DNA of 64,000 nucleotides, from contig NZ_FNAR01000001.1 of the NCBI RefSeq assembly GCF_900101985.1, positions 1-64,000 on the forward strand, read 5' to 3'. A program made the position numbers and the translations under genes. The notes below the pieces were generated by a model. The model saw only the letters and a program-made list of their open reading frames with translations. It ran no database searches and was not told the origin of the DNA. Shown here one piece after another: positions 9,403 to 18,102 of the stretch (positions are counted from its first letter, which is position 1; each line of letters begins with the position of its first letter). Source of the DNA: Bhargavaea beijingensis. Lineage in GTDB: Bacteria; Bacillota; Bacilli; Bacillales_A; Planococcaceae.

Positions 9403-9930
9403 ATGGCAAACGGACAGCTGCAGTTTACGGAGCCGGCGGTGAGGCTCCTGGAAAACGAACACCGCTACCTCATGCACCTCGCGGAGGAATGGCACGCCAT
9501 CGTCCTCCGGTTCGAACGGGAAGAAGACATGGACCGGGCAACGGCGCTTGCCCTTCTTAACGAACTGAAAGCGAAACTCGTCGAATTCCTCGACCCGCTG
9601 AAAAACCATACCGACAAGGAAGAAGAACATTTCTTCCCTGTCCTCGGAAGCTATATCGGCTTTGAGCAAGGGCCGATTGTCGGCATCCAGGAAGAGCACG
9701 GGGAGATCGACGCCTATATCGGACACTTTTTCCACCACACGCGCGGTGATCTCTCGGAACTGACCCTGGACCAGATCAGAAAAATTGTCGGCGATGCCGG
9801 TGAGGCGTTTGAGGTGATCACGGTCCATTTCGTGAAGGAGGAGACGGTCCTATTCCCGATGGCCGAGCGGCTGCTCCGGGCGGACGATCTTGACGCGCTC
9901 GCCGAAAAACTGAACACGCTTATCGTCTGA
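9403..9930 (+). CDS. Hemerythrin HHE-domain protein
   Basis: A 175-residue cytoplasmic four-helix protein with histidines and glutamates spaced as in hemerythrin-like di-iron proteins: ENEHRYL (residue 18), HTDKEEEHFFPVL (66), EEHGEID (91) and VHFVKEETVLFP (143). Such proteins bind O2 or NO or help repair iron centres (ScdA/YtfE group). Its place between nreC and narK suggests protection against the nitric oxide or oxygen met during nitrate respiration; that role is inferred. The ribosome site CAGGAGG is clear, and a terminator follows directly. Confidence 0.85.
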   Translation: MANGQLQFTEPAVRLLENEHRYLMHLAEEWHAIVLRFEREEDMDRATALALLNELKAKLVEFLDPLKNHTDKEEEHFFPVLGSYIGFEQGPIVGIQEEHGEIDAYIGHFFHHTRGDLSELTLDQIRKIVGDAGEAFEVITVHFVKEETVLFPMAERLLRADDLDALAEKLNTLIV

Positions 9931-9935
9931 TGGGC

Positions 9936-9971
9936 AAAAGCCGCTGTCACAATTTCGTGGGCGGCTTTTTT
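9936..9971 (+). terminator. Terminator after the hemerythrin gene
   Basis: AAAAGCCGC pairs with GCGGCTTTTTT across a 16-base loop. It separates the nar/nre transcript from narK, which has its own promoter. Confidence 0.85.
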
Positions 9972-9998
9972 CTCATACAGGGATTCCCCCGAGAGGGA

Positions 9999-10042
9999 CA
10001 GGGAAGCCCCTAATTAACCGCGCAAGAGCAGGCATTTAAAAT
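9999..10042 (+). promoter_or_regulatory. Candidate narK promoter with NreC-like operator
   Basis: CAGG-N6-CCTAAT followed after exactly 22 bp by TAAAAT (10037-10042). The element and its spacing match the region upstream of narG, so both promoters are probably under the same activator, most likely NreC. There is no recognisable -35 hexamer; the element occupies that position. Confidence 0.45.
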
Positions 10043-10113
10043 AGAATTATAGAAAATGATGTCGATAAACTTGCAGCACCTGCAGTCAAAACTCTATCGA
10101 GTAGGTGAAACAG

Positions 10114-11631
10114 ATGATCAAGAAGATTCAGTTGCCGCTCCAGACGGCAAACCTCGTGGTCGGTTTCATGGTATGGGTGATTTTGTCTTCGCTTATTTCA
10201 TTTATCACGCAGGACATCAGTGTGCCGCCGGAGCGCCTGGCGATTGTCACCGCAGTGCCGGTCGTGCTCGGCTCGATCTTGCGCATGCCGTTCGGCTACT
10301 ACGCCAACTTTGTCGGCGCGCGCACCCTGTTCATGTGGAGCTTCATTCTCCTGCTGTTCCCGGTCTGGTACATCAGTGAGGCGGACACTTTCACGGATTT
10401 GATCGTCGGCGGCCTGATCCTCGGCGTCGGCGGTGCAGTGTTCTCTGTCGGGGTCACTTCGCTGCCGAAGTACTATCCGAAGGAAAAGCACGGACTCGTC
10501 AACGGGATCTACGGGGCGGGGAACATCGGGACGGCGATCACGACCTTCGCCGCGCCGATTATCGCCGGCCAGATCGGCTGGCAGCCGACGGTCAAGCTGT
10601 TCCTCATCCTGCTGGCCGCATTCGCCCTTCTGAACTTCTTTTTCGGTGACCGCAATGAACCGAAGCCGGACGTCCGGCTGTCGATGTTCGAGCAGATCAA
10701 AGGGATATCGGGCAATCCGAAGCTCTGGCTGTTCTCACTGTTTTACTTCATCACGTTCGGCTCGTTTGTCGCCTTCACCGTGTACTTGCCGAACTTCCTC
10801 GTCGGGAATTTCGGGCTTGACAGCGTGGATGCCGGCATCCGGACGGCGATCTTCATCGCGGTCGCGACATTCCTGCGTCCGGTCGGCGGCTTATTGGCCG
10901 ACAAGTTCCAGCCGATGTTCCTGCTGATCGCGACGTTCTCCGTCTACACGGTCGCGGCAATCATCCTGGCGTTCTCGCCGTCGATCGGACTGTACACGGT
11001 CGGCAGCATCGCCATTGCCATCAGTGCAGGGATCGGCAACGGGGTCATCTTCAAGCTTGTGCCGTTCTACTTCGCCAAACAGGCGGGGATCGCCAACGGT
11101 TTCGTTTCGATGATGGGCGGCCTGGGCGGATTTTTCCCTCCGATCCTCCTCTCGATCATCTATTCGATGACCGGTGCCTATTCGATCGGATTCATGCTGT
11201 TGTCCCAGGTGGCGCTCGCCAGCCTCATCCTGGTCGTCTGGCTGTACTACTCTGACCGGCTGTCGCTGCAGGCGGAAGTATTCCGCTCGACCGGCCAGGG
11301 CGTGCTCGTGACGGATGCCGGCGGCAAAATCCGTGCGGTCAACCCGATGTTCACGAAGCTGACGGGGTATACGGAAGAAGAGGCGCTCGGCAACAATCCG
11401 AACATGCTGTCTTCCGGCCGTCAGCCGCAGGAATTTTACAGGAACATGTGGAAGCAGATAAAAGAAGAAGGCATGTGGCAGGGTGAAATCTGGAACAGGA
11501 AAAAGAACGGGGAAGAGTACCTGCAATGGCTGAACATCGCGGCCGTCAGAGACGAGACCGGCGAACATGTGCGCTATGTGGGAACCTTCAGCGACATCAC
11601 GAAAGAACACGGACAGAATTTCCGGCGATGA
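10114..11631 (+). CDS. narK: NarK-type nitrate/nitrite transporter fused to a C-terminal PAS domain
   Basis: Residues 1-385 form a 12-helix major facilitator of the NarK family that moves nitrate in and nitrite out. The family signature regions are visible (GGAVFSVGVTSLPKYYPKEKHG near residue 110, GNIGTAITTFAAP near 135, GIGNGVIFKLVPFYF near 310). The last 115 residues are an added PAS/PAC domain (STGQGVLVTDAGGKIRAVN, LTGYTEEEALGNNPN, RDETGEHVRYVGTFSDITKE). NarK proteins normally end near 400 residues, so this 505-residue fusion is unusual. The domain would face the cytoplasm. The start ATG 10114 follows GTAGGTG; GTG 10105 is the alternative. Confidence 0.9.
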   Translation: MIKKIQLPLQTANLVVGFMVWVILSSLISFITQDISVPPERLAIVTAVPVVLGSILRMPFGYYANFVGARTLFMWSFILLLFPVWYISEADTFTDLIVGGLILGVGGAVFSVGVTSLPKYYPKEKHGLVNGIYGAGNIGTAITTFAAPIIAGQIGWQPTVKLFLILLAAFALLNFFFGDRNEPKPDVRLSMFEQIKGISGNPKLWLFSLFYFITFGSFVAFTVYLPNFLVGNFGLDSVDAGIRTAIFIAVATFLRPVGGLLADKFQPMFLLIATFSVYTVAAIILAFSPSIGLYTVGSIAIAISAGIGNGVIFKLVPFYFAKQAGIANGFVSMMGGLGGFFPPILLSIIYSMTGAYSIGFMLLSQVALASLILVVWLYYSDRLSLQAEVFRSTGQGVLVTDAGGKIRAVNPMFTKLTGYTEEEALGNNPNMLSSGRQPQEFYRNMWKQIKEEGMWQGEIWNRKKNGEEYLQWLNIAAVRDETGEHVRYVGTFSDITKEHGQNFRR

Positions 11632-11664
11632 CCGGACCCTGTCCGGAAACAGGGGGCAGCTGAC

Positions 11665-12684
11665 GTGGACGGACGGTATTCGAGGCAGACATTATTCGGG
11701 CCGATAGGGGAAAGCGGACAGGAGCGCATGGCGTCGGCCAAAGTGACGGTCATCGGCTGCGGCGCGCTCGGCACCGCCATCGCCGAAACGCTCGTGCGGG
11801 CCGGCATCGGGGAACTCATCCTGGTCGACCGCGACTATGTTGAGCTTTCCAACCTTCAGCGCCAGACGCTGTTCACCGAGGCGGACGCCGCGGATATGCT
11901 CCCGAAAGTAATCGCCGCAAAAAAGCATCTGACGGAGATCCGGAGCGGTGCCGCCATCCGGACGTATCTCGTCAACGCCGACGGGTCGCTGATGGAGACC
12001 CTCGCGTCGGAAAGCGATCTGATCATGGACGCGACGGACAACTTCGAGACCCGCCTCCTCATCAATGACGCTGCACACAAACACGGCATCCCGTGGATCC
12101 ACGGGGCGTGCGTCCGTGGCTCGGGGACGGTCTATCCGTTTATCCCGGGCCGCGGCGCGTGCTACCGCTGCCTGCTGCCGATGATGCCCGCCACGGGTGC
12201 GACATGCGACACGGCGGGCATCATCCCGCCGGCCGTATCCGCAACAGCCGCGATCCAATGCGCGGAAGCGATGAAATGGCTGACCGGAAACGCAGCGGCC
12301 CTGCGTACAAAAGTGCATCATTTCGACTTGTGGGAAGGCACGCATCTGGATATCGGCGTTTCCCGGATCCGCGACCCGGAGTGCGCCACCTGCGGCAAGT
12401 CGCCGGCGTTCCCGGAGCTGGGTCCCCGGCGGGCAGGGGACGCCGCGGTTCTGTGCGGACGTGATGCTGTTCAGATTCTCCCCGGTCCGGAACGCGCCGT
12501 GTCTCCGGATATCGGTGAGGAAATCGGGCGCCGGCTTGATCCGGACGCCCGCCGGACGCCATATTTTACAGAATTTCGGGCTTTCGGCCGCCGGTTTGTC
12601 CTGTTCAGGGACGGCCGGCTGCTGATCCATGGTGCCCGGACGGCGGATGAGGGGAGAACCCTGTATCACCGCCTGTTCGGCTGA
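11665..12684 (+). CDS. moeB: MoeB/ThiF-family adenylyltransferase
   Basis: E1-like enzyme of 339 residues that adenylates the C-terminal glycine of the sulfur-carrier MoaD so it can receive sulfur for molybdopterin synthesis. Visible features are the nucleotide-binding loop GCGALGTAIAETLVRAG (residue 33), DRDYVELSNLQRQ, the zinc cysteine pairs (CYRCLLP near 173 and CATCGKS near 248) and the catalytic-cysteine segment GATCDTAGIIPP near 183. About 80 extra residues follow the second zinc pair. The start is GTG. ThiF (thiamine) is an alternative role, but the Moco neighbours favour MoeB. Confidence 0.87.
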   Translation: MDGRYSRQTLFGPIGESGQERMASAKVTVIGCGALGTAIAETLVRAGIGELILVDRDYVELSNLQRQTLFTEADAADMLPKVIAAKKHLTEIRSGAAIRTYLVNADGSLMETLASESDLIMDATDNFETRLLINDAAHKHGIPWIHGACVRGSGTVYPFIPGRGACYRCLLPMMPATGATCDTAGIIPPAVSATAAIQCAEAMKWLTGNAAALRTKVHHFDLWEGTHLDIGVSRIRDPECATCGKSPAFPELGPRRAGDAAVLCGRDAVQILPGPERAVSPDIGEEIGRRLDPDARRTPYFTEFRAFGRRFVLFRDGRLLIHGARTADEGRTLYHRLFG

Positions 12685-12702
12685 AGGAAAGGGGGAAGCC
12701 TG

Positions 12703-13197
12703 TTGGCACACGGACAAGAACCGAATGAGATCAGGATTGCGATTCTTACGGTGAGCGATACGAGGACAGAAGACAACGATACCGGAGGTGCGCTTATTGA
12801 GCACTTCGCGGAACTTGCCGGCCTGGCTGTTGCCGGCCGCGGGTGGGTGGCGGATGACACCGGAAAAATCCGCAACGTAGTGACCGCGGTGCTCGCCGAC
12901 CCGGACATCGACGCCATCATCACGACGGGCGGCACCGGCATCGCCGAGCGCGACGTCACGATCGAGGCGATCCGCCCGCTTTTGTCCAAGGAACTCGACG
13001 GCTTCGGCGAACTGTTCCGCTACTTGAGCTTCGCCGAAGATGTCGGCACGAAAGCGATGCTGAGCCGGGCCGCCGCCGGCACCGCCCAGGGAAAGGCGGT
13101 CTTTATCCTTCCGGGCTCGCGCGGCGCAGTCCGCCTCGCCATGGAGCGCCTCATCATTCCGGAAATCCGCCATGTTGTAGCGGAGCTGAGGAAATAG
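12703..13197 (+). CDS. moaB: Molybdopterin adenylyltransferase-like protein MoaB
   Basis: A 164-residue MogA/MoaB-family protein, which activates molybdopterin by adenylation before molybdenum insertion by MoeA. The family signature is plain: ILTVSDTR near residue 15, TGGTGIAERDVTIEAIRPL near 73 and SRAAAGTAQGKAVFILPGSRGAVRLAME near the end. The start is TTG at 12703, with AAAGGGGGAAG upstream. It lies 18 bases after moeB in the same orientation, so the two are probably co-transcribed with narK. Confidence 0.9.
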   Translation: MAHGQEPNEIRIAILTVSDTRTEDNDTGGALIEHFAELAGLAVAGRGWVADDTGKIRNVVTAVLADPDIDAIITTGGTGIAERDVTIEAIRPLLSKELDGFGELFRYLSFAEDVGTKAMLSRAAAGTAQGKAVFILPGSRGAVRLAMERLIIPEIRHVVAELRK

Positions 13198-13273
13198 GGA
13201 CGAAGGTGAAGCGGCCTGATTACTTAACGTCCGGGAATCGGACTTATACAGCCGGGCGTGATGTTCCGGCACT

Positions 13274-13297
13274 AAAAAACCGCCCTATCAGGCGGTT
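13274..13297 (-). terminator. Terminator of moaC (minus strand)
   Basis: AACCGCC pairs with GGCGGTT; read on the minus strand the stem is followed by six T residues. On the plus strand no T-run follows, so it serves moaC. Confidence 0.8.
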
Positions 13298-13312
13298 CCG
13301 TTCAAACACCAC

Positions 13313-13801
13313 TTAATCTCTTTTGTAATCCCCCGACTTGCCGCCGGTTTTCTCCAGCAGCATCGTCGGGCCGATGATCATTTCCTTGCCGGCGGCCTTG
13401 CACATGTCATAGATGGTGAGGGCGGCGGCGGAGGCGGCCGTGAGGGCTTCCATTTCAACGCCGGTCTGGCCTTTCGTCCTGACGCTCGCTTCGAGGAGCA
13501 CTTCATAATGCCCGGCTTCCTCGTCAATGTTCCATTCAAATGAGATGTCGATGCCCTTCAGCGGGAGCGGGTGGCACATCGGGATGATCTGCGGTGTGTT
13601 TTTTGCCGCCATGATGCCGGCAACCTGGGCGACGGCGAACACATCGCCTTTCTTGTTCGTTCCTTCGCTGATCTGGCGGTGGATGGTTTCATTCACCAGA
13701 ATGGAAGATTTGGCGGTGGCGGTTCGGACAGTCTCGGCTTTATCAGAAACATCGACCATGCGGGCGCGGCCCTGGTCATTGAAGTGAGTGAGTTCAGACA
13801 T
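13313..13801 (-). CDS. moaC: Cyclic pyranopterin monophosphate synthase MoaC
   Basis: Cytoplasmic enzyme (162 residues, usual length) that works with MoaA to turn GTP into cyclic pyranopterin monophosphate, the first step of molybdenum cofactor synthesis. Typical segments are [15 protein letters not shown] at the N-terminus, [13 protein letters not shown] near residue 75 and [24 protein letters not shown] near 120, holding the active-site residues. The ribosome site AAGGAG sits eight bases before the ATG. It is the only Moco gene here on the minus strand and diverges from moeA across a 69-base gap. Confidence 0.95.
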   Translation of the reverse strand: MSELTHFNDQGRARMVDVSDKAETVRTATAKSSILVNETIHRQISEGTNKKGDVFAVAQVAGIMAAKNTPQIIPMCHPLPLKGIDISFEWNIDEEAGHYEVLLEASVRTKGQTGVEMEALTAASAAALTIYDMCKAAGKEMIIGPTMLLEKTGGKSGDYKRD

Positions 13802-13870
13802 GTGAATTCTCCTTCCGGCGGATTGTAATCAGTGTAAATCGAGTATAGCAGATGCAAACAGGAGGCGGTC

Positions 13871-15118
13871 ATGATGGTGGAAATTCGGAAACCGATACAG
13901 GTCGCAGAGGCGGTGGAGCGGGTGCTCGCGCACGCGGTTCCGGCTGGTACGGAAACAGTCCCGCTTGAGGAAAGCGCCGGCCGGATTCTGGCCAGTCCGG
14001 TGACCGCTTCCCATCCGGTGCCGCCGTTTGACCGGTCGCCGTATGACGGGTTCGCGATTCGTTCGGAAGATACCGCAGGCGCATCCGGCAGTAGCCGGAT
14101 TCCATTCACTGTCATCGATGAAATCCCCGCAGGGAGCGTTTCGAATAAGATACTCGGCGAAAAACAGGCCGTCCGCATCATGACCGGCGCGCCGCTTCCG
14201 GAAGGGGCGGACGCGGTCGTCATGTTCGAGCAGACGGTGGAGGACGGGGACACATTCTCGATCCGAAAGCCGTTCAAGCCGCTCGAGAACGTCTCGCTGA
14301 AAGGCGAGGATCTGGCGGAAGGCGAGGAAGTCGTCCCTGCCGGAAGCTTCATCCACGCGGGAACGGTCGCTGTGCTCGCGACGTTCGGCTATACGCAGGT
14401 CAAGGTCGCCAGGCGCCCGGTCGTCGGGATTCTCGCCACCGGCACCGAACTGGTCGGCGTCGGCGATCCGCTTGTACCCGGCAAGATCCGAAACAGCAAC
14501 GGCCCGATGATCGCGGCCCAGCTGCGCCGGATGGGCATTGATTGCCGGACATACGGCGCACAGGCAGATGACCCGGATGCCGTTGTCGCAACGGTGGAGC
14601 GGGCGCTTTCCGAGACGGACGCCCTCATCACGACCGGCGGGGTATCGGTCGGCGACTTCGACTATCTGCCGGCTGTCTACGGGCGGATCGGCGCGGAAGT
14701 GCTGTTCAACAAAGTCGCGATGCGGCCGGGCAGCGTGACCACGGTCGCCGCGGGCGGCGGCAAGCTGCTGTTCGGGCTGTCGGGCAATCCATCGTCCTGC
14801 TTTACCGGCTTCGAACTGTTTGTACGTCCGGCGCTTCTCAAGATGATGGGTGCAAACAAGCTGTTTTTGCCGCATACGAAAGCGGTGCTCGGCGAAGATT
14901 TTACGAAAGCAAACCCGTTTACCCGCTTTGTCCGCGCTGTGTATGACGGTAAAACTGCATCGCCCGCCGGCTTCAACAAGTCCAACGCGGTGTCTTCGAT
15001 CGCCCGCGGCAACGCGATGATCGTGCTGCCCGGCGGCACGCGCGGGTTCAGGAAAGGCGACGAAGTCGATGTCCTGCTGCTCGGCGTCGAGGAAGGCAGC
15101 GCCCAGTGGATACTGTAA
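13871..15118 (+). CDS. moeA: Molybdopterin molybdenumtransferase MoeA
   Basis: Inserts molybdate into adenylated molybdopterin to form the cofactor. The 415 residues carry the family marks PPFDRSPYDGFAIRSEDT near residue 57, RIMTGAPLPEGADAVVMFEQ near 105, LATGTELV near 193, TTGGVSVGDFDYLP near 256 and FGLSGNPSSCFTGFELFVRP near 302. It begins the block moeA-mobB-moaE-moaD-mobA-moaA, whose members overlap or nearly touch, consistent with one operon. The ribosome site AGGAGGCGG precedes the ATG. Confidence 0.95.
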   Translation: MMVEIRKPIQVAEAVERVLAHAVPAGTETVPLEESAGRILASPVTASHPVPPFDRSPYDGFAIRSEDTAGASGSSRIPFTVIDEIPAGSVSNKILGEKQAVRIMTGAPLPEGADAVVMFEQTVEDGDTFSIRKPFKPLENVSLKGEDLAEGEEVVPAGSFIHAGTVAVLATFGYTQVKVARRPVVGILATGTELVGVGDPLVPGKIRNSNGPMIAAQLRRMGIDCRTYGAQADDPDAVVATVERALSETDALITTGGVSVGDFDYLPAVYGRIGAEVLFNKVAMRPGSVTTVAAGGGKLLFGLSGNPSSCFTGFELFVRPALLKMMGANKLFLPHTKAVLGEDFTKANPFTRFVRAVYDGKTASPAGFNKSNAVSSIARGNAMIVLPGGTRGFRKGDEVDVLLLGVEEGSAQWIL

Positions 15119-15630
15119 GGGTGCTTCAGGTCGCCGGGTTCAAAAACAGCGGCAAGACGACAATGATCCGGGCGCTGATCGCGGAAGCCGCGTGCCGCGG
15201 ATTCCGTACGGCCACGGTCAAGCATCACGGCCACGGCGGAACGCCGGCTCTGCCGGATCAGGAAACAGACAGCATGCAGTTTTTCGGGGACGGGGCGGCA
15301 GCTTCCGCCGTGTCTGGCGGCGGGGTCATCCAGCTTCATTTGAGAGAAGCGGAGACCGGTCCTCTTCCGTTGATCCGTCTGGCGGCCGCAGCCCGGCCGG
15401 ACCTTGTCCTCGTCGAGGGGTTCAAACAGGAGCCGTTCGAGAAAATCGTTCTTCTGCGGAGCGGGGAGGACTGGCAACAGCTGAAAGGCCTGCCGGGCAT
15501 CCGGCTCGCCGTCACGGCTGGAACGGACGCGCCCGGCGCACCGGAAATCATTGCAAGGGAAGACAAAGAAGCCATCCGCGGCTGGTTCGGCCGCTGGCTA
15601 AAAGGGGGGACGGGTGATGTCCATCTATGA
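15106..15630 (+). CDS. mobB: Molybdopterin-guanine dinucleotide biosynthesis adaptor MobB
   Basis: GTP-binding adaptor of 174 residues thought to assist MobA in forming the bis-MGD cofactor used by NarG. The P-loop VAGFKNSGKTTMIRAL starts near residue 7, followed by VKHHGHGG near 36 and LVLVEGFKQEPFEKIV near 101, typical of MobB. The start is GTG at 15106 inside the end of moeA (13-base overlap), with GAGGAAGG nine bases upstream. The downstream end overlaps moaE. Confidence 0.92.
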   Translation: MDTVRVLQVAGFKNSGKTTMIRALIAEAACRGFRTATVKHHGHGGTPALPDQETDSMQFFGDGAAASAVSGGGVIQLHLREAETGPLPLIRLAAAARPDLVLVEGFKQEPFEKIVLLRSGEDWQQLKGLPGIRLAVTAGTDAPGAPEIIAREDKEAIRGWFGRWLKGGTGDVHL

Positions 15631-16057
15631 AATTACCGATAAGCCGATCGACCCGCAGCGCTATGCGGACCATGTTCTCCGTCCCGAGGCAGGGGCGGTC
15701 GTCACATTCACCGGCCATGTCCGCGAGTGGACAAAGGGCATCCGGACGCTTTACCTGAGCTACGAAGCGTACGTGCCGATGGCGGAAAAGAAAATGGCAC
15801 AGATCGGCCGGGAGATCGGAGAGAAGTGGGAAGGGACGCGCATCGCGATTGCCCACCGGATCGGCGAGCTGGACGTGGGCGAAGTTGCCGTCGTCATCGC
15901 CGTTTCCTCGCCCCACCGGAAAGCCGCTTACGAGGCCAACGAATATGCCATCGAACGCATTAAGCAGGATGTGCCGATCTGGAAAAAGGAAATCTGGGAA
16001 ACAGGCGAGCAGTGGATCGGCGACCAAAACAAAAAACCGGAGGTGCGCAATCCATGA
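15617..16057 (+). CDS. moaE: Molybdopterin synthase catalytic subunit MoaE
   Basis: Large subunit of molybdopterin synthase: it transfers sulfur from MoaD thiocarboxylate to cyclic pyranopterin monophosphate. The 146 residues show the MoaE pattern GAVVTFTGHVREWTKG near residue 28, LSYEAYVPMAEKKM, IAHRIGELDVGEVAVVIAVSSPHR near 80 and VPIWKKEIWETGEQWI near the end. ATG 15617 is preferred over GTG 15614 because of the spacing to AAAGGGGGG. It ends in ATGA overlap with moaD, as expected for translationally coupled partners. Confidence 0.95.
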   Translation: MSIYEITDKPIDPQRYADHVLRPEAGAVVTFTGHVREWTKGIRTLYLSYEAYVPMAEKKMAQIGREIGEKWEGTRIAIAHRIGELDVGEVAVVIAVSSPHRKAAYEANEYAIERIKQDVPIWKKEIWETGEQWIGDQNKKPEVRNP

Positions 16058-16287
16058 TCAAACTTTTATATTTCGCGGGCATCCGTGATCTGACGGGTGT
16101 CCCGGAGGAACAGGCTCCACTTGCCGGCAGGACGGTCGGAGAACTGATGGAATGGGCCGAGGACAAGTACCCGGGCATCCGCGAAGGCGGCGCACGTGTT
16201 GCGGTCAATGAAGAATATGCTCTTGACGGGGACGTTCTCACAGAAGGGGACACAGCGGCGTTTATCCCGCCGGTCAGCGGCGGCTGA
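16054..16287 (+). CDS. moaD: Molybdopterin synthase sulfur carrier MoaD
   Basis: Ubiquitin-like small subunit (77 residues) of molybdopterin synthase. It ends in the required Gly-Gly (PPVSGG), whose terminal carboxylate is adenylated by MoeB and loaded with sulfur. It starts with IKLLYFAGIRDLTG, typical of MoaD. The ATG overlaps the moaE stop (ATGA), and its own stop overlaps the mobA start by one base. Confidence 0.95.
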   Translation: MIKLLYFAGIRDLTGVPEEQAPLAGRTVGELMEWAEDKYPGIREGGARVAVNEEYALDGDVLTEGDTAAFIPPVSGG

Positions 16288-16847
16288 TGACGACGGGAAT
16301 TGTCCTTGCGGGCGGCCTGTCCAGGCGGTTCGGCTCGCCGAAGGCCTTTGCGGAACGGGATGGCCGGCTGTTCTGGGAGCTGGCGCATGATGCGCTCCTG
16401 GACGGCGGCTGTGATCATGTCATCATCTCTGCCCGGCCGGAGCATTTGGGACGGTACGGCGGGGCAGACGCCATTACGGACCATCCGGAGGTTGCCGGAG
16501 CCGGCCCGCTTGCCGGCATCTTTACGGCGATGAAGCTGCGGCAGTCGGATGAATTCGCCGTCCTGCCGTGCGACATGCCCGGCATCGGACCGATGGAAGT
16601 GCGCAAGCTCATTGCGCTGGCCGATGAGGACGCAGACGTGACCGCCGTCCGTACGAAAGACCAGCCGATCCCGCTGTTCAGCGTCTGGAACGGGGCGCTT
16701 GCGGATCTGATCGGTGAAGCACTTGCGCGCGGCGAGCGCGGCGTCATGCCGTTTCTCGCCTCTGTGGAGACGGAGTGGATCGATGCGCGGGAACTGAATC
16801 CGGACCTTTCCGTATTCAGCAACATGAACAGACCGAACGAGCATTAA
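16287..16847 (+). CDS. mobA: Molybdenum cofactor guanylyltransferase MobA
   Basis: Attaches GMP to the molybdenum cofactor to give the guanine dinucleotide form required by NarG. The nucleotidyltransferase signature [18 protein letters not shown] is at residue 4, [18 protein letters not shown] near 63 and [11 protein letters not shown] near 91. The 186 residues are normal for the family. It lies within the Moco operon and is followed by moaA after 16 bases. Confidence 0.94.
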   Translation: MTTGIVLAGGLSRRFGSPKAFAERDGRLFWELAHDALLDGGCDHVIISARPEHLGRYGGADAITDHPEVAGAGPLAGIFTAMKLRQSDEFAVLPCDMPGIGPMEVRKLIALADEDADVTAVRTKDQPIPLFSVWNGALADLIGEALARGERGVMPFLASVETEWIDARELNPDLSVFSNMNRPNEH

Positions 16848-16863
16848 GAAGGAGGAAGCGAAC

Positions 16864-17880
16864 ATGACCCGACAACCTTTGACCGACCGGTTCGGGCGGC
16901 CGATCCGTGATCTGCGGATTTCCGTCACCGACCGCTGCAACTTCAGATGTTCCTATTGCATGCCGAAAGAGGTATTCGGGGATGACTACGTTTTCCTCCC
17001 GAAGTCTGAGCTGCTCACCTTCGAGGAGATCCACCGGCTGACACGCCTGTTTGCGGACGCCGGCGTGAAGAAGATCCGCCTGACCGGCGGCGAACCGCTG
17101 ATGCGGCGGGGGCTTCCCGACCTTGTGGAGCGGATCCTGTCCGTCGGCGGAATCGAAGACATCGGCCTCACGACAAACGGGCTGCTGCTCGGCGCGCATG
17201 CCCGGCCGCTTTACGACGCGGGCCTGCGCCGTCTGAACATCAGCCTTGATGCACTCGATCCGGTCATTTCCGGTAAGCTGAACGGCCGCGGCGTCGATCC
17301 TGCGCGCATACTGAAACAGATTGACTACGCCAAAGAAGTAGGATTTGACATCAAAGTGAACATGGTCGTGAAAAAAGGTGTCAACGACTCGGAAATCCTG
17401 CCGATGACCGCTTATTTCAAGGAACGCGGCATCACGCTCCGGTTTATCGAATTCATGGATGTCGGCAACGACAACGGCTGGAGCTTCAGGGACGTCGTCA
17501 CGAAACAGGAGATCTTCGAACGGCTCAGCGGGGTATACGACCTTGAGCCGGTCGGGCAGGACTACTACGGCGAAGTCGCCAAGCGCTACCGCCACCGGGA
17601 CAGCGGAGCGGAAATCGGCTTTATCACTTCGGTGTCGGAGTCGTTCTGTTCCACATGCACCCGCGCCCGCCTGTCATCAGACGGCAAGCTGATCACCTGC
17701 CTGTTCGCAGAAGGCGGATTCGACCTCCGCGGCCTGATCCGGGACGGAGCGACCGATGAAGAACTCATGGCCGCCATCGCGGGAGTCTGGGAAAACCGCG
17801 CCGACCGCTACTCCGACGAACGCACCGAACAGACCGCGCGCAACCGGAAGAAAATCGGCATGTCGTATATCGGCGGCTGA
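16864..17880 (+). CDS. moaA: GTP 3',8-cyclase MoaA (radical SAM)
   Basis: Radical SAM enzyme of 338 residues that, with MoaC, makes the pterin precursor from GTP. The N-terminal cluster motif is [12 protein letters not shown] (CX3CX2C, residue 20). The glycine-rich SAM contact [11 protein letters not shown] is near 76. The second cluster is formed by [20 protein letters not shown] near 260. The protein ends in SYIGG, carrying the C-terminal double glycine characteristic of MoaA. AAGAAGGAGGAAG gives a strong ribosome site. It is the last gene of the Moco operon, closed by a strong terminator. Confidence 0.96.
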   Translation: MTRQPLTDRFGRPIRDLRISVTDRCNFRCSYCMPKEVFGDDYVFLPKSELLTFEEIHRLTRLFADAGVKKIRLTGGEPLMRRGLPDLVERILSVGGIEDIGLTTNGLLLGAHARPLYDAGLRRLNISLDALDPVISGKLNGRGVDPARILKQIDYAKEVGFDIKVNMVVKKGVNDSEILPMTAYFKERGITLRFIEFMDVGNDNGWSFRDVVTKQEIFERLSGVYDLEPVGQDYYGEVAKRYRHRDSGAEIGFITSVSESFCSTCTRARLSSDGKLITCLFAEGGFDLRGLIRDGATDEELMAAIAGVWENRADRYSDERTEQTARNRKKIGMSYIGG

Positions 17881-17886
17881 AACAGG

Positions 17887-17941
17887 AAAACAGGGCTGAC
17901 ACACGGAGCGGAATGATCCGCCTTGGGTGTCAGCCCTGTTT
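17887..17941 (+). terminator. Terminator of the Moco operon
   Basis: CAGGGCTGACAC pairs perfectly with GTGTCAGCCCTG, with a further inner stem and a short T tract (TTT). The A-rich 5' side suggests it may also slow transcription from the other strand. Confidence 0.8.
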
Positions 17942-17952
17942 AGATAAGTGCT

Positions 17953-18057
17953 TATGTTAACGTCTCAGCCCAGTATGTCAACGTTTCAACCCAGTATGTT
18001 AACGTTTCAGTCGACTATGTTAACGTCTCACTCCAGTATGTCAACGTTTCCCGACAG
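17953..18057. repeat. Intergenic tandem array, 21-bp period, core TATGT(T/C)AACGT(T/C)TCA
   Basis: Five units of exactly 21 bp begin at 17953, 17974, 17995, 18016 and 18037. Each has a 15-bp core TATGTYAACGTYTCA (last unit degenerate at the end) and a 6-bp variable tail ending mostly in CAG. Because the period is seven codons, several frames stay open across it. There is no ribosome site or extended gene, so I treat it as non-coding. It sits directly after the Moco terminator. Confidence 0.85.
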
Positions 18058-18073
18058 CCAGCATCCGCCCCAT

Positions 18074-18096
18074 AAAAAAAGCCGCAACGATGCGGC
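18074..18096 (-). terminator. Terminator of the small hypothetical gene (minus strand)
   Basis: GCCGC/GCGGC stem followed on the minus strand by seven T residues, seven bases beyond the stop codon of the gene at 18103-18351. Confidence 0.8.
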
Positions 18097-18102
18097 CATT
18101 TG

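Noticed and set aside
11692-13272. 526-residue minus-strand frame opposite moeB and moaB
   Set aside because: Antisense frame caused by GC-rich third positions; Arg- and Pro-rich, no ribosome site, covers two clear genes.
17953-18057. Heptapeptide-repeat protein encoded by the 21-bp array
   Set aside because: The frame is short, lacks a ribosome site and starts within the Moco terminator region.
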